Numbered from the stretch's first letter, positions 25,660 through 34,605 are shown. The stretch: 64,000 nt of DNA from Pedobacter sp. MC2016-14 (GCF_020991475.1 NZ_JAJMPA010000005.1:62001-126000), one strand, 5' to 3'. Made by a program: numbers and translations. Notes: generated by a model not told the origin, from the letters alone.

Positions 25660-26126
25660 TAGGAATTGATCTGGTTGATTTACATGTGGCAAAGAGCGAG
25701 AGCAATTGGCGCAGAACAGGATATTTGGAAAAGATTTTTACAGGGGCAGAACAGGCGACCATAAAAAATGCGGTTGAACCAGAAATTATGGTTTGGTTGT
25801 TTTGGAGCATGAAGGAGGCCACATACAAGGTTTGGTCGAGAATGCATGCTAATCAAAGAGTTTATGCACCTACCAAAATATCCTGTGTAGTAGAGGAGCT
25901 GGAGCAGAAATGTATGGCTGGCCTGGTCACTTATATGGGGCAGGTATATCATACCCGATCTTTCTTAAGAGCGGATTGTATTTATACGTTGTCTGCTTCA
26001 CAGCCACAACTTTTTGAACAATCCACAATAAGCATAACGGAGTGGACCGGTAACGAAAAACCTTATCCAAAAGATAAGGCTATTACCGTAAGTCACCATG
26101 GCAAATACCTGGCGCTTGCCTGGTAA
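25656..26126 (+). CDS. 4'-phosphopantetheinyl transferase
   Basis: A 156-residue phosphopantetheinyl transferase superfamily protein. The magnesium-binding motifs are MIGIDLVDL (Asp5) and WSMKEATYK (Lys53-Glu54), in the order and spacing of a single AcpS-like domain with an extended C-terminal part. It transfers 4'-phosphopantetheine from CoA to the ACP serine, and the adjacent ACP is the obvious client. Its ATG overlaps the ACP stop (ATGA). It is the last gene of the operon, and its stop abuts the ppx stop on the other strand. Confidence 0.88.
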   Translation: MIGIDLVDLHVAKSESNWRRTGYLEKIFTGAEQATIKNAVEPEIMVWLFWSMKEATYKVWSRMHANQRVYAPTKISCVVEELEQKCMAGLVTYMGQVYHTRSFLRADCIYTLSASQPQLFEQSTISITEWTGNEKPYPKDKAITVSHHGKYLALAW

Positions 26127-27011
26127 TTAATCTTCTAAATTTTCGTCAATCAGCAGGTTAATGATACCATCTGCCAGGCCTACGCTGGGCACATAAATTT
26201 GTTTTATCCCTGTCCACTTCATTAAGGTGAGGTAAATTTCACAGGCAGGAATAATTACATCTGCACGGTCTGGCTTTAGGCTAAAAACAGTGATTCTTTC
26301 CTTTAAAGAGTGGCTGTTTAAATCATTAAACATACTCCTAAGCTTTAAAAATGGCAATGGATGTCCGTCTTTTTCGCCAGACATTTTGAAAAGCTTATTG
26401 ATATTACCCCCGGTACCTATACCAGCAAGATTTTTTAAATGTTTGGTCTGTTCCTTTACCCAAAGTCTCATTTCTTCCCAGGTTTCGTCTTTGTCCTGAT
26501 TATCTAAGATTCTGATGGTGCCAATATCAAAAGATCTGGACGCTACCGGAAGCTTATTCACAAATACCGAGAGTTCTGTACTACCGCCACCCACATCTAT
26601 ATAAAGATAACTTTTCCTGATGTCAAGCGTTTCTTCGATATGATTGGCATAAATGATATTTGCCTCACGCTGCCCCTCTATGATCTCTAAATCTATATTG
26701 GCTATCTTTTTGATCTTTTTAACAATCTCCAGCCCATTCTTTGCTTCGCGCATGGCCGAAGTAGCACAGGCAAGATAAGTGGTTACATGATAAACATCCA
26801 TGAGGTTTTTAAAGGCCGACATTGTTTTGATTAAATCCTCAATTTTACGGTCGCTGATTTTCTGATCCAGAAAAGCATCATCACCCAGGCGCAAGGGAAC
26901 TCTGACCAGCGTATTTTTTTTATATTCGTAACCCCGACTTGTTTTAGAAATATCGGCAATGAGTAACCTAACGGCATTAGAGCCAATATCAATGGCAGCG
27001 TATCTTAGCAT
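26127..27011 (-). CDS. ppx: Exopolyphosphatase (Ppx/GppA family)
   Basis: A 294-residue Ppx/GppA phosphatase, consisting of just the two actin-like half domains. It shows AAIDIGSNAVRLLIAD, the Glu-containing IIEGQREANIIY and DVGGGSTELSVF; GIGTGGNINKLFKM is in the second half. It hydrolyses terminal phosphate from polyphosphate, or the gamma-phosphate of pppGpp; the close link to ppk favours polyphosphate. The gene lies 6 bp downstream of ppk and is probably co-transcribed. The C-terminal HD-like domain of E. coli Ppx is absent, as in many short homologues. Confidence 0.9.
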   Translation of the reverse strand: MLRYAAIDIGSNAVRLLIADISKTSRGYEYKKNTLVRVPLRLGDDAFLDQKISDRKIEDLIKTMSAFKNLMDVYHVTTYLACATSAMREAKNGLEIVKKIKKIANIDLEIIEGQREANIIYANHIEETLDIRKSYLYIDVGGGSTELSVFVNKLPVASRSFDIGTIRILDNQDKDETWEEMRLWVKEQTKHLKNLAGIGTGGNINKLFKMSGEKDGHPLPFLKLRSMFNDLNSHSLKERITVFSLKPDRADVIIPACEIYLTLMKWTGIKQIYVPSVGLADGIINLLIDENLED

Positions 27012-27017
27012 GTAATT

Positions 27018-29075
27018 TTACTGGTGTTTGTTCTTTAAATAATTATATGTGTGGATTTGCGCCCGCACTTTAACGTCAAGCTTATTTTTATGGTACTTGT
27101 TATTATTCAATTTGGTAATGTCACGGGCCTTTACGTTATCCTGCAGCTGAAAATCTATAATATCACGGATTTCCTGCTTCACTTCCTTATCGAGAACAGG
27201 AAAGCCTACTTCTACCCTATGCTCAAAATTCCTGCTCATTAGGTCGCCTGAGGATAAATACATTTCTTCTTTACCATTGTTACCGTAGATAAACACCCGG
27301 GCATGCTCAAGGAATTTATCGACAATACTTATTGCGGTGATATTTTCACTAAAGCCAGGGATACCGGGCACAAGGCAGCAAATTCCACGAACAATGAGTT
27401 TAATTTTTACGCCAGCATTGCTGGCTTCGTATAATTTATCTACGATACCTTCATCGGCCAGGCTATTTACCTTAAAAATGAGATAAGCCGGTTTGCCTGA
27501 TTTGGCAATTTTTATTTCCCTGTCTATATTGGCATAAAACTTATTTCGTGACTCTAACGGAGAAATAATGAGGTGCTTAAAACCTTTGGTAACGGTTTTT
27601 TTGTTTAGTGCAGCAAAAAGCTTAACTAAATCTGTTGTAATTTCTTTTTTTGCAGTAAAGATGCTATGGTCACAATACAACCTGGCTGTCTTTTCATTAT
27701 AGTTTCCTGTAGCAAGGTTTGCATAATATACAGCTCTGCCCCGCTCTATACGTTTAACAAGGCATATTTTAGAGTGCACTTTATAATCCGACAGCCCATA
27801 ATTTACATGTACACCTTCTTCTTCCAAACGCTTTGTCCAGGAAATATTTGCCTGTTCATCAAATCGTGCTTTTAACTCTACCAGGCAGGTTACTTTTTTT
27901 CCATTTTTAGCGGCGTTGATCAATGCGTGAATCACCTTTGAATTTTCAGCAAGGCGGTATAACGTAATGTTGATTTCTGTTACCTTAGGATCTATTGCAG
28001 CTTCCCTTAAAAATAGAATGATATAATCATAAGATTGATATGGAAGGTTAACGAGGTAATCTTTTTCGGCAAGTTTGTTAAAGATACTCTCTGTACGGTG
28101 CAATCCTGCAACTTTTAGCGGGACAGTTGGCGCATATTCAAGTTCGGCAGCACCTACATTTGGAAAGCGGATAAAATCTCCGAAGCGGTGGTACCGATTT
28201 CCGGGAATGAGACTCTCAGATTCTATTTTCACTTTAGATACCAGTACGCTAAGCATATCAAAAGGCATTTCTGTATCGTAGAGTAAGCGCATTGGCTTGC
28301 CCTTTTTACGCTTATCGAGACTTGACTTTAGCTCATCAATAAATTTTTCACTAATGTTTTTATCTACATCCAGTTCCGCATCCCGCGTAAGCTGAATAGA
28401 ATAAGCATCAAGAGCATCGTAATTAAAGACATAAAAAATATCATCTAAACAGTATTTGATAATGTCTTCAACGAGGATAATAAATTTTAGTCCGTTTGTT
28501 TCTGGCAGTACCAGAAAGCGGGGAAGTCCATTTGGAAGTTCTATGAGGGCAAACTTCTCAGACCTTTTTGAACTGATTTTAGTAAGTCGTACAAAAAAAT
28601 AAAGGTATCTGTCTTTAAGTTCCGGAAATGGTTTTTCCGGGTCAATCATGATTGGAACCAGGTTAGAAAGGATTTTGTCTCTGAAATGATTGCGGACAAA
28701 CTCTCCCCTGGAAACGTTTAACTGGGTATCATTTAAAATAAAGATTCGATTTTGTGCTAGCTCATTTAGCAATGTAGCCTGAAAAAGCTGCTCAAACTTA
28801 CGCTCCTGTTTAACAACAATATTTTTAATTTCATTTAATACCTTTTTAGGATTAAAGCCCAACAGGGCCTTAGATTTATCATTTAAGTTGGCTAACCTTG
28901 TCATGGTAGCCACCCTTACACGGTAAAATTCTTCAAGGTTGGATGAAAAAATAGAAAGAAATTTAATCCTTTCAATTAACGGAACCGTTTCATCAGCAGC
29001 TTCTTGCAAAACACGTTCGTTAAAATGCAGCCAACTGATTTCTCTGTTTAAAAACGGTACTTTTTTCTTGGTCAT
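27018..29075 (-). CDS. ppk: Polyphosphate kinase 1
   Basis: A 685-residue enzyme of normal PPK1 length that polymerises ATP gamma-phosphate into polyphosphate. The N domain starts FLNREISWLHFNERVLQEA. The head domain follows, then the two PLD-like catalytic domains with YKVHSKICLVKR (phospho-histidine region), RLYCDHSIFTA and YLSSGDLMSRNFEHRVEVGFPV near the end. It forms an operon with ppx (6 bp gap). A lysine-rich protein gene lies 100 bp upstream on the same strand. Polyphosphate made here could supply PpgK encoded at 10660. Confidence 0.96.
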   Translation of the reverse strand: MTKKKVPFLNREISWLHFNERVLQEAADETVPLIERIKFLSIFSSNLEEFYRVRVATMTRLANLNDKSKALLGFNPKKVLNEIKNIVVKQERKFEQLFQATLLNELAQNRIFILNDTQLNVSRGEFVRNHFRDKILSNLVPIMIDPEKPFPELKDRYLYFFVRLTKISSKRSEKFALIELPNGLPRFLVLPETNGLKFIILVEDIIKYCLDDIFYVFNYDALDAYSIQLTRDAELDVDKNISEKFIDELKSSLDKRKKGKPMRLLYDTEMPFDMLSVLVSKVKIESESLIPGNRYHRFGDFIRFPNVGAAELEYAPTVPLKVAGLHRTESIFNKLAEKDYLVNLPYQSYDYIILFLREAAIDPKVTEINITLYRLAENSKVIHALINAAKNGKKVTCLVELKARFDEQANISWTKRLEEEGVHVNYGLSDYKVHSKICLVKRIERGRAVYYANLATGNYNEKTARLYCDHSIFTAKKEITTDLVKLFAALNKKTVTKGFKHLIISPLESRNKFYANIDREIKIAKSGKPAYLIFKVNSLADEGIVDKLYEASNAGVKIKLIVRGICCLVPGIPGFSENITAISIVDKFLEHARVFIYGNNGKEEMYLSSGDLMSRNFEHRVEVGFPVLDKEVKQEIRDIIDFQLQDNVKARDITKLNNNKYHKNKLDVKVRAQIHTYNYLKNKHQ

Positions 29076-29175
29076 CTATAAAAATCAAAAACATTCCGGC
29101 TTATATCCGGGAAGAGTCAAAAATGCATATTCTATTGTTAAGCAAATGTTAATTATAAAACATTATCAAATCATT

Positions 29176-29631
29176 TTATTCTTTTGCTTTACCTGGAATT
29201 GTTTTAACGGCAGTTTTTTTAACCGCTGGCTTAGTTACGGCAGACAACACCCTGGCAGCCTTTTCTTCTGATGCTATAGCTGTAACTTTAACGCTATTTG
29301 CCACAGGTCTTGCTTTGGAAACTGCTTTTTGAACCGTTTTCTGTGCCTTTTTAACTTCTTTGGTAACTGCCTTTTTAGGTGCCTGCACTGTAGGTTTTTC
29401 AGCAATATCTTCAATTTTTGTGCTTACAACTTCTGCGGCGGCAGCAACTTTTTTAGTGATTTTCTTTGCCGCCTTTTTACCTGCTTTAGCAAGATCTTCT
29501 GCGAGATGCTCTGCATCATGTCCGAGACTTTTTATGACTTCCAAAAACTTTTGCGTAAGTGTTTGTGCTAATTCATTTTTTACGTCCCTATTCACAGCTT
29601 TTTTTTGCACTTTTGTTTTCTTCGCTTTCAT
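29176..29631 (-). CDS. Lysine/alanine-rich histone H1-like protein
   Basis: A 151-residue protein of very low complexity. Residues 1-20 are basic, and 20-50 form an amphipathic helix (LTQKFLEVIKSLGHDAEHLAEDLAK). The rest is a Lys/Ala/Val/Pro-rich tail with AKKAAKK, APKKA and TKPAVKK blocks like those of histone H1 or bacterial Hc1/AlgP-type proteins. It has no membrane segment. Such tails bind DNA or other polyanions. The nearest gene downstream on the strand is ppk, 100 bp away, so a polyphosphate link is possible but unproven. Composition alone does not define the family. Confidence 0.7.
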   Translation of the reverse strand: MKAKKTKVQKKAVNRDVKNELAQTLTQKFLEVIKSLGHDAEHLAEDLAKAGKKAAKKITKKVAAAAEVVSTKIEDIAEKPTVQAPKKAVTKEVKKAQKTVQKAVSKARPVANSVKVTAIASEEKAARVLSAVTKPAVKKTAVKTIPGKAKE

Positions 29632-29679
29632 GAATTTATTTTCTAATCACTAAATCTAACAAATTAAAAGCTAATAATC

Positions 29680-30171
29680 ATGCCCACTTTTGATATTGTA
29701 AGCAAAGTAGACGCGCAAACATTGGATAACGCGATGAACAATGCTAAAAAAGAAATCTTAAACCGTTACGATTTCAATACCTCTAAAAGCACCATTGACC
29801 ACGATAAAAAAACAAATGTGATCACTATCGTTACTGAAGATGATATGCGCTTAAAAGCCATTGAAGACTCAATTATCTCCAGAATGATGAAGCAAAACCT
29901 GGATCCAAAAAGTCTGGATTTTGGTAAAGAAGTTTACGCTTCCGGAAACATGATTAGAAAGGAAATTTCTATCAAAGAAGGAATTGACAAAGAGACCGCA
30001 AAAAAAGTAATTGCAAAAATAAAAGCCAGCGGCCTTAAAGTGCAACCATCTTTAATGGACGATCAGGTTCGTGTGCAAAGCAAAAGCATTGATGACCTGC
30101 AAAAGGTAATTTCTTTGTGCAGGACTGAAGATTTTGGGCAGCCGCTTCAGTTTATCAACATGCGCAACTAA
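29680..30171 (+). CDS. YajQ family nucleotide-binding protein
   Basis: A 163-residue YajQ protein with the family opening MPTFDIVSKVDAQTLDNAMN, the EILNRYDFNTSKSTIDHDKK segment and the ending QVRVQSKSIDDLQKVI...PLQFINMRN. YajQ folds into two ferredoxin-like domains; some members bind cyclic di-GMP and others have been tied to nucleic acids. It diverges from the histone-like gene over 48 bp. The palindromic repeat element begins 8 bp after its stop. Confidence 0.95.
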   Translation: MPTFDIVSKVDAQTLDNAMNNAKKEILNRYDFNTSKSTIDHDKKTNVITIVTEDDMRLKAIEDSIISRMMKQNLDPKSLDFGKEVYASGNMIRKEISIKEGIDKETAKKVIAKIKASGLKVQPSLMDDQVRVQSKSIDDLQKVISLCRTEDFGQPLQFINMRN

Positions 30172-30179
30172 CCAACTAC

Positions 30180-30298
30180 GTCTGTTAATAGCGCTCGCTG
30201 CCGGCGTTACACTCGATCTTAAAAATGCTCATTTACAACATGTAAACTCCGCTTTTTTACCTCTTCGCGTGCCTTGCCAACAAACGCTATTAACAGAC
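30180..30298. repeat. 119-bp imperfect palindromic element, intact copy
   Basis: The element is bounded by perfect 14-bp inverted ends, GTCTGTTAATAGCG at 30180-30193 and its complement at 30285-30298. At the exact midpoint (30239) sits a second inverted repeat, TTTACA-ACA-TGTAAA. The arms between are partly complementary, better if G-T pairs are allowed, so the whole could fold into one long hairpin. No open transposase frame or target duplication is seen. A peptide-like frame crosses it but is repeated only because the DNA is. Confidence 0.8.
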
Positions 30299-30326
30299 TC
30301 ATCTACCGCACCCCAATATAAAGAAT

Positions 30327-30429
30327 TCGCTGCCGGCGTTACACTCGATCTTAAAAATGCTCATTTACAAAACGTAAACTCCGCTTTTTCACATCTTCGC
30401 GTGCCTTGCCAGCAAACACTATTAACAGG
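30327..30429. repeat. Second, left-truncated copy of the palindromic element
   Basis: About 102 bp repeat positions 30195-30296 of the intact copy at an offset of 132 bp with only a few changes. The right end CACTATTAACAG survives with one change. The left 14-bp end is missing and replaced by unrelated sequence. The remaining DNA to 30577, before the next gene, shows no gene or further copy. Confidence 0.8.
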
Positions 30430-30577
30430 CGCTCCCTACCGGTCCTCTCCCCTGCCAATCTGCTGGAATAGCGAGTGATTTAATGAGCCGGCCTTAGCTG
30501 GTTACCGCTTTAAAAAATTATTCCCGGAGCAAAAATCTGCGGTAAGCAGCTGCAGCCGGCGAATAAATTACGAGCGG

Positions 30578-31894
30578 TTACACAGTTTTCACATCCCCTT
30601 CGCTATATTCTTCAATATCAGAAATATACCCGTTAATAATTAAAAAATCAAACAAAGGCTTTGCTTCTTGTGTAACCGGCATATTAACAGTAGTAATAAC
30701 TTCCTGAGTTTTTTTATCCAGATATGGATACGCAAATAATTTCACGTTTTTGCTAAACATATCGCTCACATAACTTAACAGCTGGCTATAATAATTATCT
30801 CCGAAATTACCCGAATTAAACACAAATTTGAGGTTATTGATATTGGTTGAGATCCCTACGCTTTTAGGCTTACAGCGGTCGAGATATTTAGCCAGCTTAT
30901 TGTGCCGGGCAAAGTTAGAGACGATAACCAGATTGCCTGTATCACACATTTCTTGTGCCCTTTTTGCAACGGCTTCAAGATCTATATCTTCTGGAGCCTC
31001 GTCATCCGCTGTCAACACGTTGCTTAATAGCACTTCAATAAGTACACTGAGGTTTTCCTCCTTAACATTTTCTGACCTTACAAACTGATCAACTGCTTTA
31101 TTGAGCATGCTAAAGTTTGGATTGGACTTCTGAGCATATTTAGTCCGCAGAATCATGATGTCTTTTTTATATAAGAGGTCTTTGGGCAAGCGAGGCTTTC
31201 CTGAAGAATCAAAAATAGCTGCGCTTGAAAAATCTTTAACAATGAGATATAAATTAAGCAGAATATTATTGATGTGCTTAAATGCGGGGCCATCAACAGA
31301 AATCAGGTCAATTTCTACAGAGCCTATGGTAAGGTTATCTGCCAAAGATTCTACCATAGTTTTTGGATCATCAAGGTAATAAAAGGCAGCAAACATTAGA
31401 TTTACCCCCAGCGTACCCAATACATTTTGCTGTAAGGCGGCATCTGTATCCAGCAAACGAACGTGAAATAATATTTCATTGGCATCGCCATCTGGTTCTG
31501 ACTGAAATTTAAGACCAATCCAGCCATGTGGATCATTGGATTTATTGAAATTTAAGGTGGTAACTGTATCTGCAAAAGCGAAAAAAGTACGTTCATCATA
31601 TTTTTCACTACTTAACCGTTCATTAAGCAAACCATACTCATGGTTTAACATTTTCATTAGGCGCGACTGGCTTACATACCTACCCGACTGCTCTGCTCCG
31701 TAGATGGCATCACTAAATGTCATATCGTAAGCCGACATGGTTTTAGCAACTGTTCCGGAAGCTGCCCCAGCTGTGAAAAAATTTCGGGCTACCTCTTGTC
31801 CTGCACCAATTTCCGCAAAAGTTCCATAAATCTTTGGATTAAGATTTATTTTCAGTGCTTTACGTTTGGTATCCAGAATTTCTCTTTTTTCCAT
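30578..31894 (-). CDS. Conserved-looking cytosolic protein of unknown function
   Basis: A 438-residue soluble protein without signal peptide or membrane spans. I do not recognise a characterised family. The N-terminus LNPKIYGTFAEIGAGQEVARNFFTAGAASGTVAKTMSAYD is Gly/Ala-rich and looks strongly constrained. Later segments include HGWIGLKFQSEP, VNLMFAAFYYLDDPKTMVESL, VEIDLISVDGPAFKHINN and LVIVSNFARHNKLAKYLDRCKPKSVGIST. The last looks like a Rossmann-type strand-helix unit. Regular codon use and length indicate a real gene. A -7-like box (TATTTTTG, complement of 31899-31906) lies only 4 bases before the ATG, which would give an almost leaderless message. Confidence 0.8.
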   Translation of the reverse strand: MEKREILDTKRKALKINLNPKIYGTFAEIGAGQEVARNFFTAGAASGTVAKTMSAYDMTFSDAIYGAEQSGRYVSQSRLMKMLNHEYGLLNERLSSEKYDERTFFAFADTVTTLNFNKSNDPHGWIGLKFQSEPDGDANEILFHVRLLDTDAALQQNVLGTLGVNLMFAAFYYLDDPKTMVESLADNLTIGSVEIDLISVDGPAFKHINNILLNLYLIVKDFSSAAIFDSSGKPRLPKDLLYKKDIMILRTKYAQKSNPNFSMLNKAVDQFVRSENVKEENLSVLIEVLLSNVLTADDEAPEDIDLEAVAKRAQEMCDTGNLVIVSNFARHNKLAKYLDRCKPKSVGISTNINNLKFVFNSGNFGDNYYSQLLSYVSDMFSKNVKLFAYPYLDKKTQEVITTVNMPVTQEAKPLFDFLIINGYISDIEEYSEGDVKTV

Positions 31895-31955
31895 TTGACA
31901 AAAATAGGAGAAACTACCGGGATTGAGACCATAAAATTCCTATCTTGGTAATCTG

Positions 31956-33671
31956 ATGCTAAATGTAAAGAATCTAAATATACAGTTTCGAAACCAGGAT
32001 GACCATTCAGTTTTGAATGCGGTAGAGAATGTAAGTTTTGAGATCGAAAAGGGAAAAGTGCTGGGCATAGTTGGTGAATCCGGCTCTGGTAAGTCGGTGA
32101 CTTCCTTTTCTATCATGCGCCTGCACAACCCTTTAAACACGCTGATTAAAGGCGAGATTGAGTTTGAAAACATCGATCTCTTAAGTCTTAGCACCGAGGA
32201 ACTGAAAAAATACAGAGGGAACAGGATTTCGATGATTTTTCAGGAACCCATGACCTCATTAAACCCGGTGTTGACTTGTGGAGAGCAGGTTATGGAGGCG
32301 ATAATATTGCACCAACAATTGAACAATAAAGAGGCCCAACGTAAAACAATAGCGCTATTTAATGAAGTTCAACTACCGGATCCGGAACAGATCTTTGGTA
32401 AATACCCGCATCAAATTTCTGGTGGACAGAAACAGCGGGTGATGATAGCTATGGCTTTGAGCTGCAATCCGGAATTGCTTATTGCTGATGAACCTACTAC
32501 AGCACTTGACGTTACAGTACAAAAGAGCATTTTAACACTTTTACGTAAGCTTAAAAATGAACGGCAGATGGCTATGATTTTTATTTCTCATGACCTGGCT
32601 GTAATTGGCGAAATTGCGGATGATGTGGCAGTAATGTATAAAGGTAAAATAGTGGAGAAAGGAAGCCTTGAGCAACTTTTTAACCATCCGAAACATCCTT
32701 ATACCATGGGTTTAATGGCCTGCAGACCTTCTCCTTACCGTCAGCTAAAATGGCTGCCTACAGTTGCCGATTTTTTAAATGATACTGCCGAAGATGACGC
32801 AAAGCATTTATTAGCCACAAATAGCTTTACCCCTGCTGAGATCATGGAACGTAGAAACGCGCTGTATCTGCAACAGCCTTTACTTAAGGTAATAGAACTG
32901 AACACCTGGTTCCCAAACAAAAAAGGTCTGTTTACCAAAGAAAAAGGCTTTAACAAAGCGGTAAATGGCGTTTCTTTTGAGGTATTTCCCGGAGAGACTT
33001 TGGGCCTGGTTGGCGAATCAGGCTGTGGGAAGACTACCCTTGGCAGAAGTATACTCAGGCTGGTTGAACCTACTTCCGGAAAAATTATATTTGATGGTGA
33101 GGACCTGACTAAACTTGATGATTTGGAGTTAAGAAAAATAAGAAGAGATGTGCAGATCATCTTTCAGGATCCATATTCATCCCTTAACCCAGGCAAGACA
33201 ATAGGAAGCTCTTTAACAGAACCTTTGAAGGTGCACAAGATGTTTAAAAACGATATGGAAAGAAAAGCCCATGTGGTTAATTTACTGGAGAAAGTGGAAC
33301 TTAAAGCTGAGCATTTTGACCGCTATCCTAATGAGTTTTCTGGCGGCCAGAGACAAAGAATAGTTATTGCCCGCGCATTGGCGCTACAGCCAAAATTTAT
33401 CATTTGTGATGAGTCAGTATCAGCGCTGGATGTATCAGTACAGGCACAGGTATTGAATTTACTGAGGCAATTGCAACAGGAGCTTGGATTAACTTATATA
33501 TTCATTTCGCACGATCTAGCAGTTGTTAAACACATATCTGACAGGATACTGGTCATGAATAAAGGCAAAATTGAAGAACATGGCTTTGCAGATGAGGTTT
33601 ATGCGCACCCACAATCAGCCTATACTAAAAAACTGATTTCGAGCATCCCCGGAAAGCCTGTCGGCAATTAA
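31956..33671 (+). CDS. ABC transporter with two fused ATPase domains (oligopeptide/dipeptide type)
   Basis: A 571-residue protein fusing two OppD/OppF-type ATPases. Domain 1 has Walker A GESGSGKS at 40-47, signature SGGQKQR and Walker B LLIADEPT. Domain 2 has GESGCGKT, signature SGGQRQR and [12 protein letters not shown]. Each domain is followed by the oligopeptide-type C-terminal motif with HPKHPYT or HPQSAYT. Such fusions (YejF-like) energise peptide or nickel import. No permease or binding protein is encoded beside it, so the membrane partner must lie elsewhere. Confidence 0.93.
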   Translation: MLNVKNLNIQFRNQDDHSVLNAVENVSFEIEKGKVLGIVGESGSGKSVTSFSIMRLHNPLNTLIKGEIEFENIDLLSLSTEELKKYRGNRISMIFQEPMTSLNPVLTCGEQVMEAIILHQQLNNKEAQRKTIALFNEVQLPDPEQIFGKYPHQISGGQKQRVMIAMALSCNPELLIADEPTTALDVTVQKSILTLLRKLKNERQMAMIFISHDLAVIGEIADDVAVMYKGKIVEKGSLEQLFNHPKHPYTMGLMACRPSPYRQLKWLPTVADFLNDTAEDDAKHLLATNSFTPAEIMERRNALYLQQPLLKVIELNTWFPNKKGLFTKEKGFNKAVNGVSFEVFPGETLGLVGESGCGKTTLGRSILRLVEPTSGKIIFDGEDLTKLDDLELRKIRRDVQIIFQDPYSSLNPGKTIGSSLTEPLKVHKMFKNDMERKAHVVNLLEKVELKAEHFDRYPNEFSGGQRQRIVIARALALQPKFIICDESVSALDVSVQAQVLNLLRQLQQELGLTYIFISHDLAVVKHISDRILVMNKGKIEEHGFADEVYAHPQSAYTKKLISSIPGKPVGN

Positions 33672-33674
33672 ATT

Positions 33675-34550
33675 TTAGGATTTCAAAGAAGCTGATAATC
33701 GGATCAGTTCTGTATTTACCGTTCTTCTGATCTCTCTTTCTTTCACTTTATCGTAGTGTTTTAATAATACCATCGCTTTAAATACCACCACATCTTTATT
33801 AATAGAAAGGGTTTTCACGGTTAATCCGCCTGAAACAACATTTGCAGCATACTGTTCCATTACCTTTTTAAGATGGTTTTCAAGGTATTCTGGCGTGTAA
33901 CCATTGTGCAAACCCATCTCAAATTCTATACTGAGTTTTTTGGTATTCTGCTTGCTTTGATTGATGATAACGGAGCTGAAGGCTACTGAATTTGGAACAA
34001 TGACCATATCACTATCGTCATTCTGTAAAATCATATTGATTAGGGTGATGTCAAGTATTTTCCCTTCATGATCACCCATTTTGATGTGATCTCCCAGGGA
34101 AAGCCGATCAGAAAACATAATGATCAATCCATTGATCATATTGGTAACATAGTCTTTGAAAGTGAGTGCAACTGCCGCCGCAACGATGGATATGCCAGTA
34201 ATAAATTCCTTTGGATCAATGCCGAAAAACAGCATCAATGCTACGATAAATACCAGGGTGTTTAAAATGGAAACAATCCTGCTTATCCCCAGGATAAAAT
34301 TATCCCTTATGTTATTTTTGAAGTGATGTTTTCGGATGTACCAGTAAATGACTACAAGCCTTAAAATGGATAAGGTTAAACTGGGGCCTAAAAACACCAA
34401 TAACCCATAAAATACATTACTAAGGTGTGGATACTCCAGATAGAATGCAGGTTTATTGATGTTAAAGTAAACCAGTACCGCCCAAAGGACAGCCTTCACT
34501 AAAATCATTAGCAGCTCTTTTCCTGTTTTTCTCTCGTTACTTTCTATCAT
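33675..34550 (-). CDS. MscS-family mechanosensitive channel (second homologue)
   Basis: A 291-residue MscS-type protein. It has four hydrophobic stretches in the N-terminal half, at about 10-30, 45-70, 90-112 and 118-140. They are followed by the pore/beta-domain region ITGISIVAAAVALTFKDYVTNMINGLIIMFSDRLSLGD and VIVPNSVAFSSVIINQS. The pore helix has fewer glycines than that of the 836-1645 homologue, so conduction may differ. It is convergent with the ABC gene (3 bp gap) and divergent from rnr. Confidence 0.88.
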   Translation of the reverse strand: MIESNERKTGKELLMILVKAVLWAVLVYFNINKPAFYLEYPHLSNVFYGLLVFLGPSLTLSILRLVVIYWYIRKHHFKNNIRDNFILGISRIVSILNTLVFIVALMLFFGIDPKEFITGISIVAAAVALTFKDYVTNMINGLIIMFSDRLSLGDHIKMGDHEGKILDITLINMILQNDDSDMVIVPNSVAFSSVIINQSKQNTKKLSIEFEMGLHNGYTPEYLENHLKKVMEQYAANVVSGGLTVKTLSINKDVVVFKAMVLLKHYDKVKEREIRRTVNTELIRLSASLKS

Positions 34551-34571
34551 TTTAAATCAACATTGTCCTTG

Positions 34572-34605
34572 CAAAGGTACAAAATACAACAATGTTTGAG
34601 TTCAA
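34572..34605 (-). promoter_or_regulatory. Promoter of the second mscS-like gene
   Basis: On the minus strand TTG (complement of 34603-34605), a 23-base spacer and TACCTTTG (complement of 34572-34579) fit the Bacteroidota promoter. The start codon at 34550 is about 20 bases further on. Confidence 0.45.

Noticed and set aside
29329-29653. Two overlapping Phe/Cys- and Ala/Phe-rich frames opposite the histone-like gene
   Set aside because: They are complements of Lys/Ala codons; no start context or homology supports them.
30180-30298. Palindromic element as an integron attC site
   Set aside because: The ends do not fit the RYYYAAC/GTTRRRY core sites and no integrase or cassette array is present.
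30134-30478. A 114-residue open frame with an internal peptide repeat across the palindromic element
   Set aside because: It starts inside yajQ in another frame and its repeat is explained by the duplicated DNA; composition is unlike the neighbouring genes.
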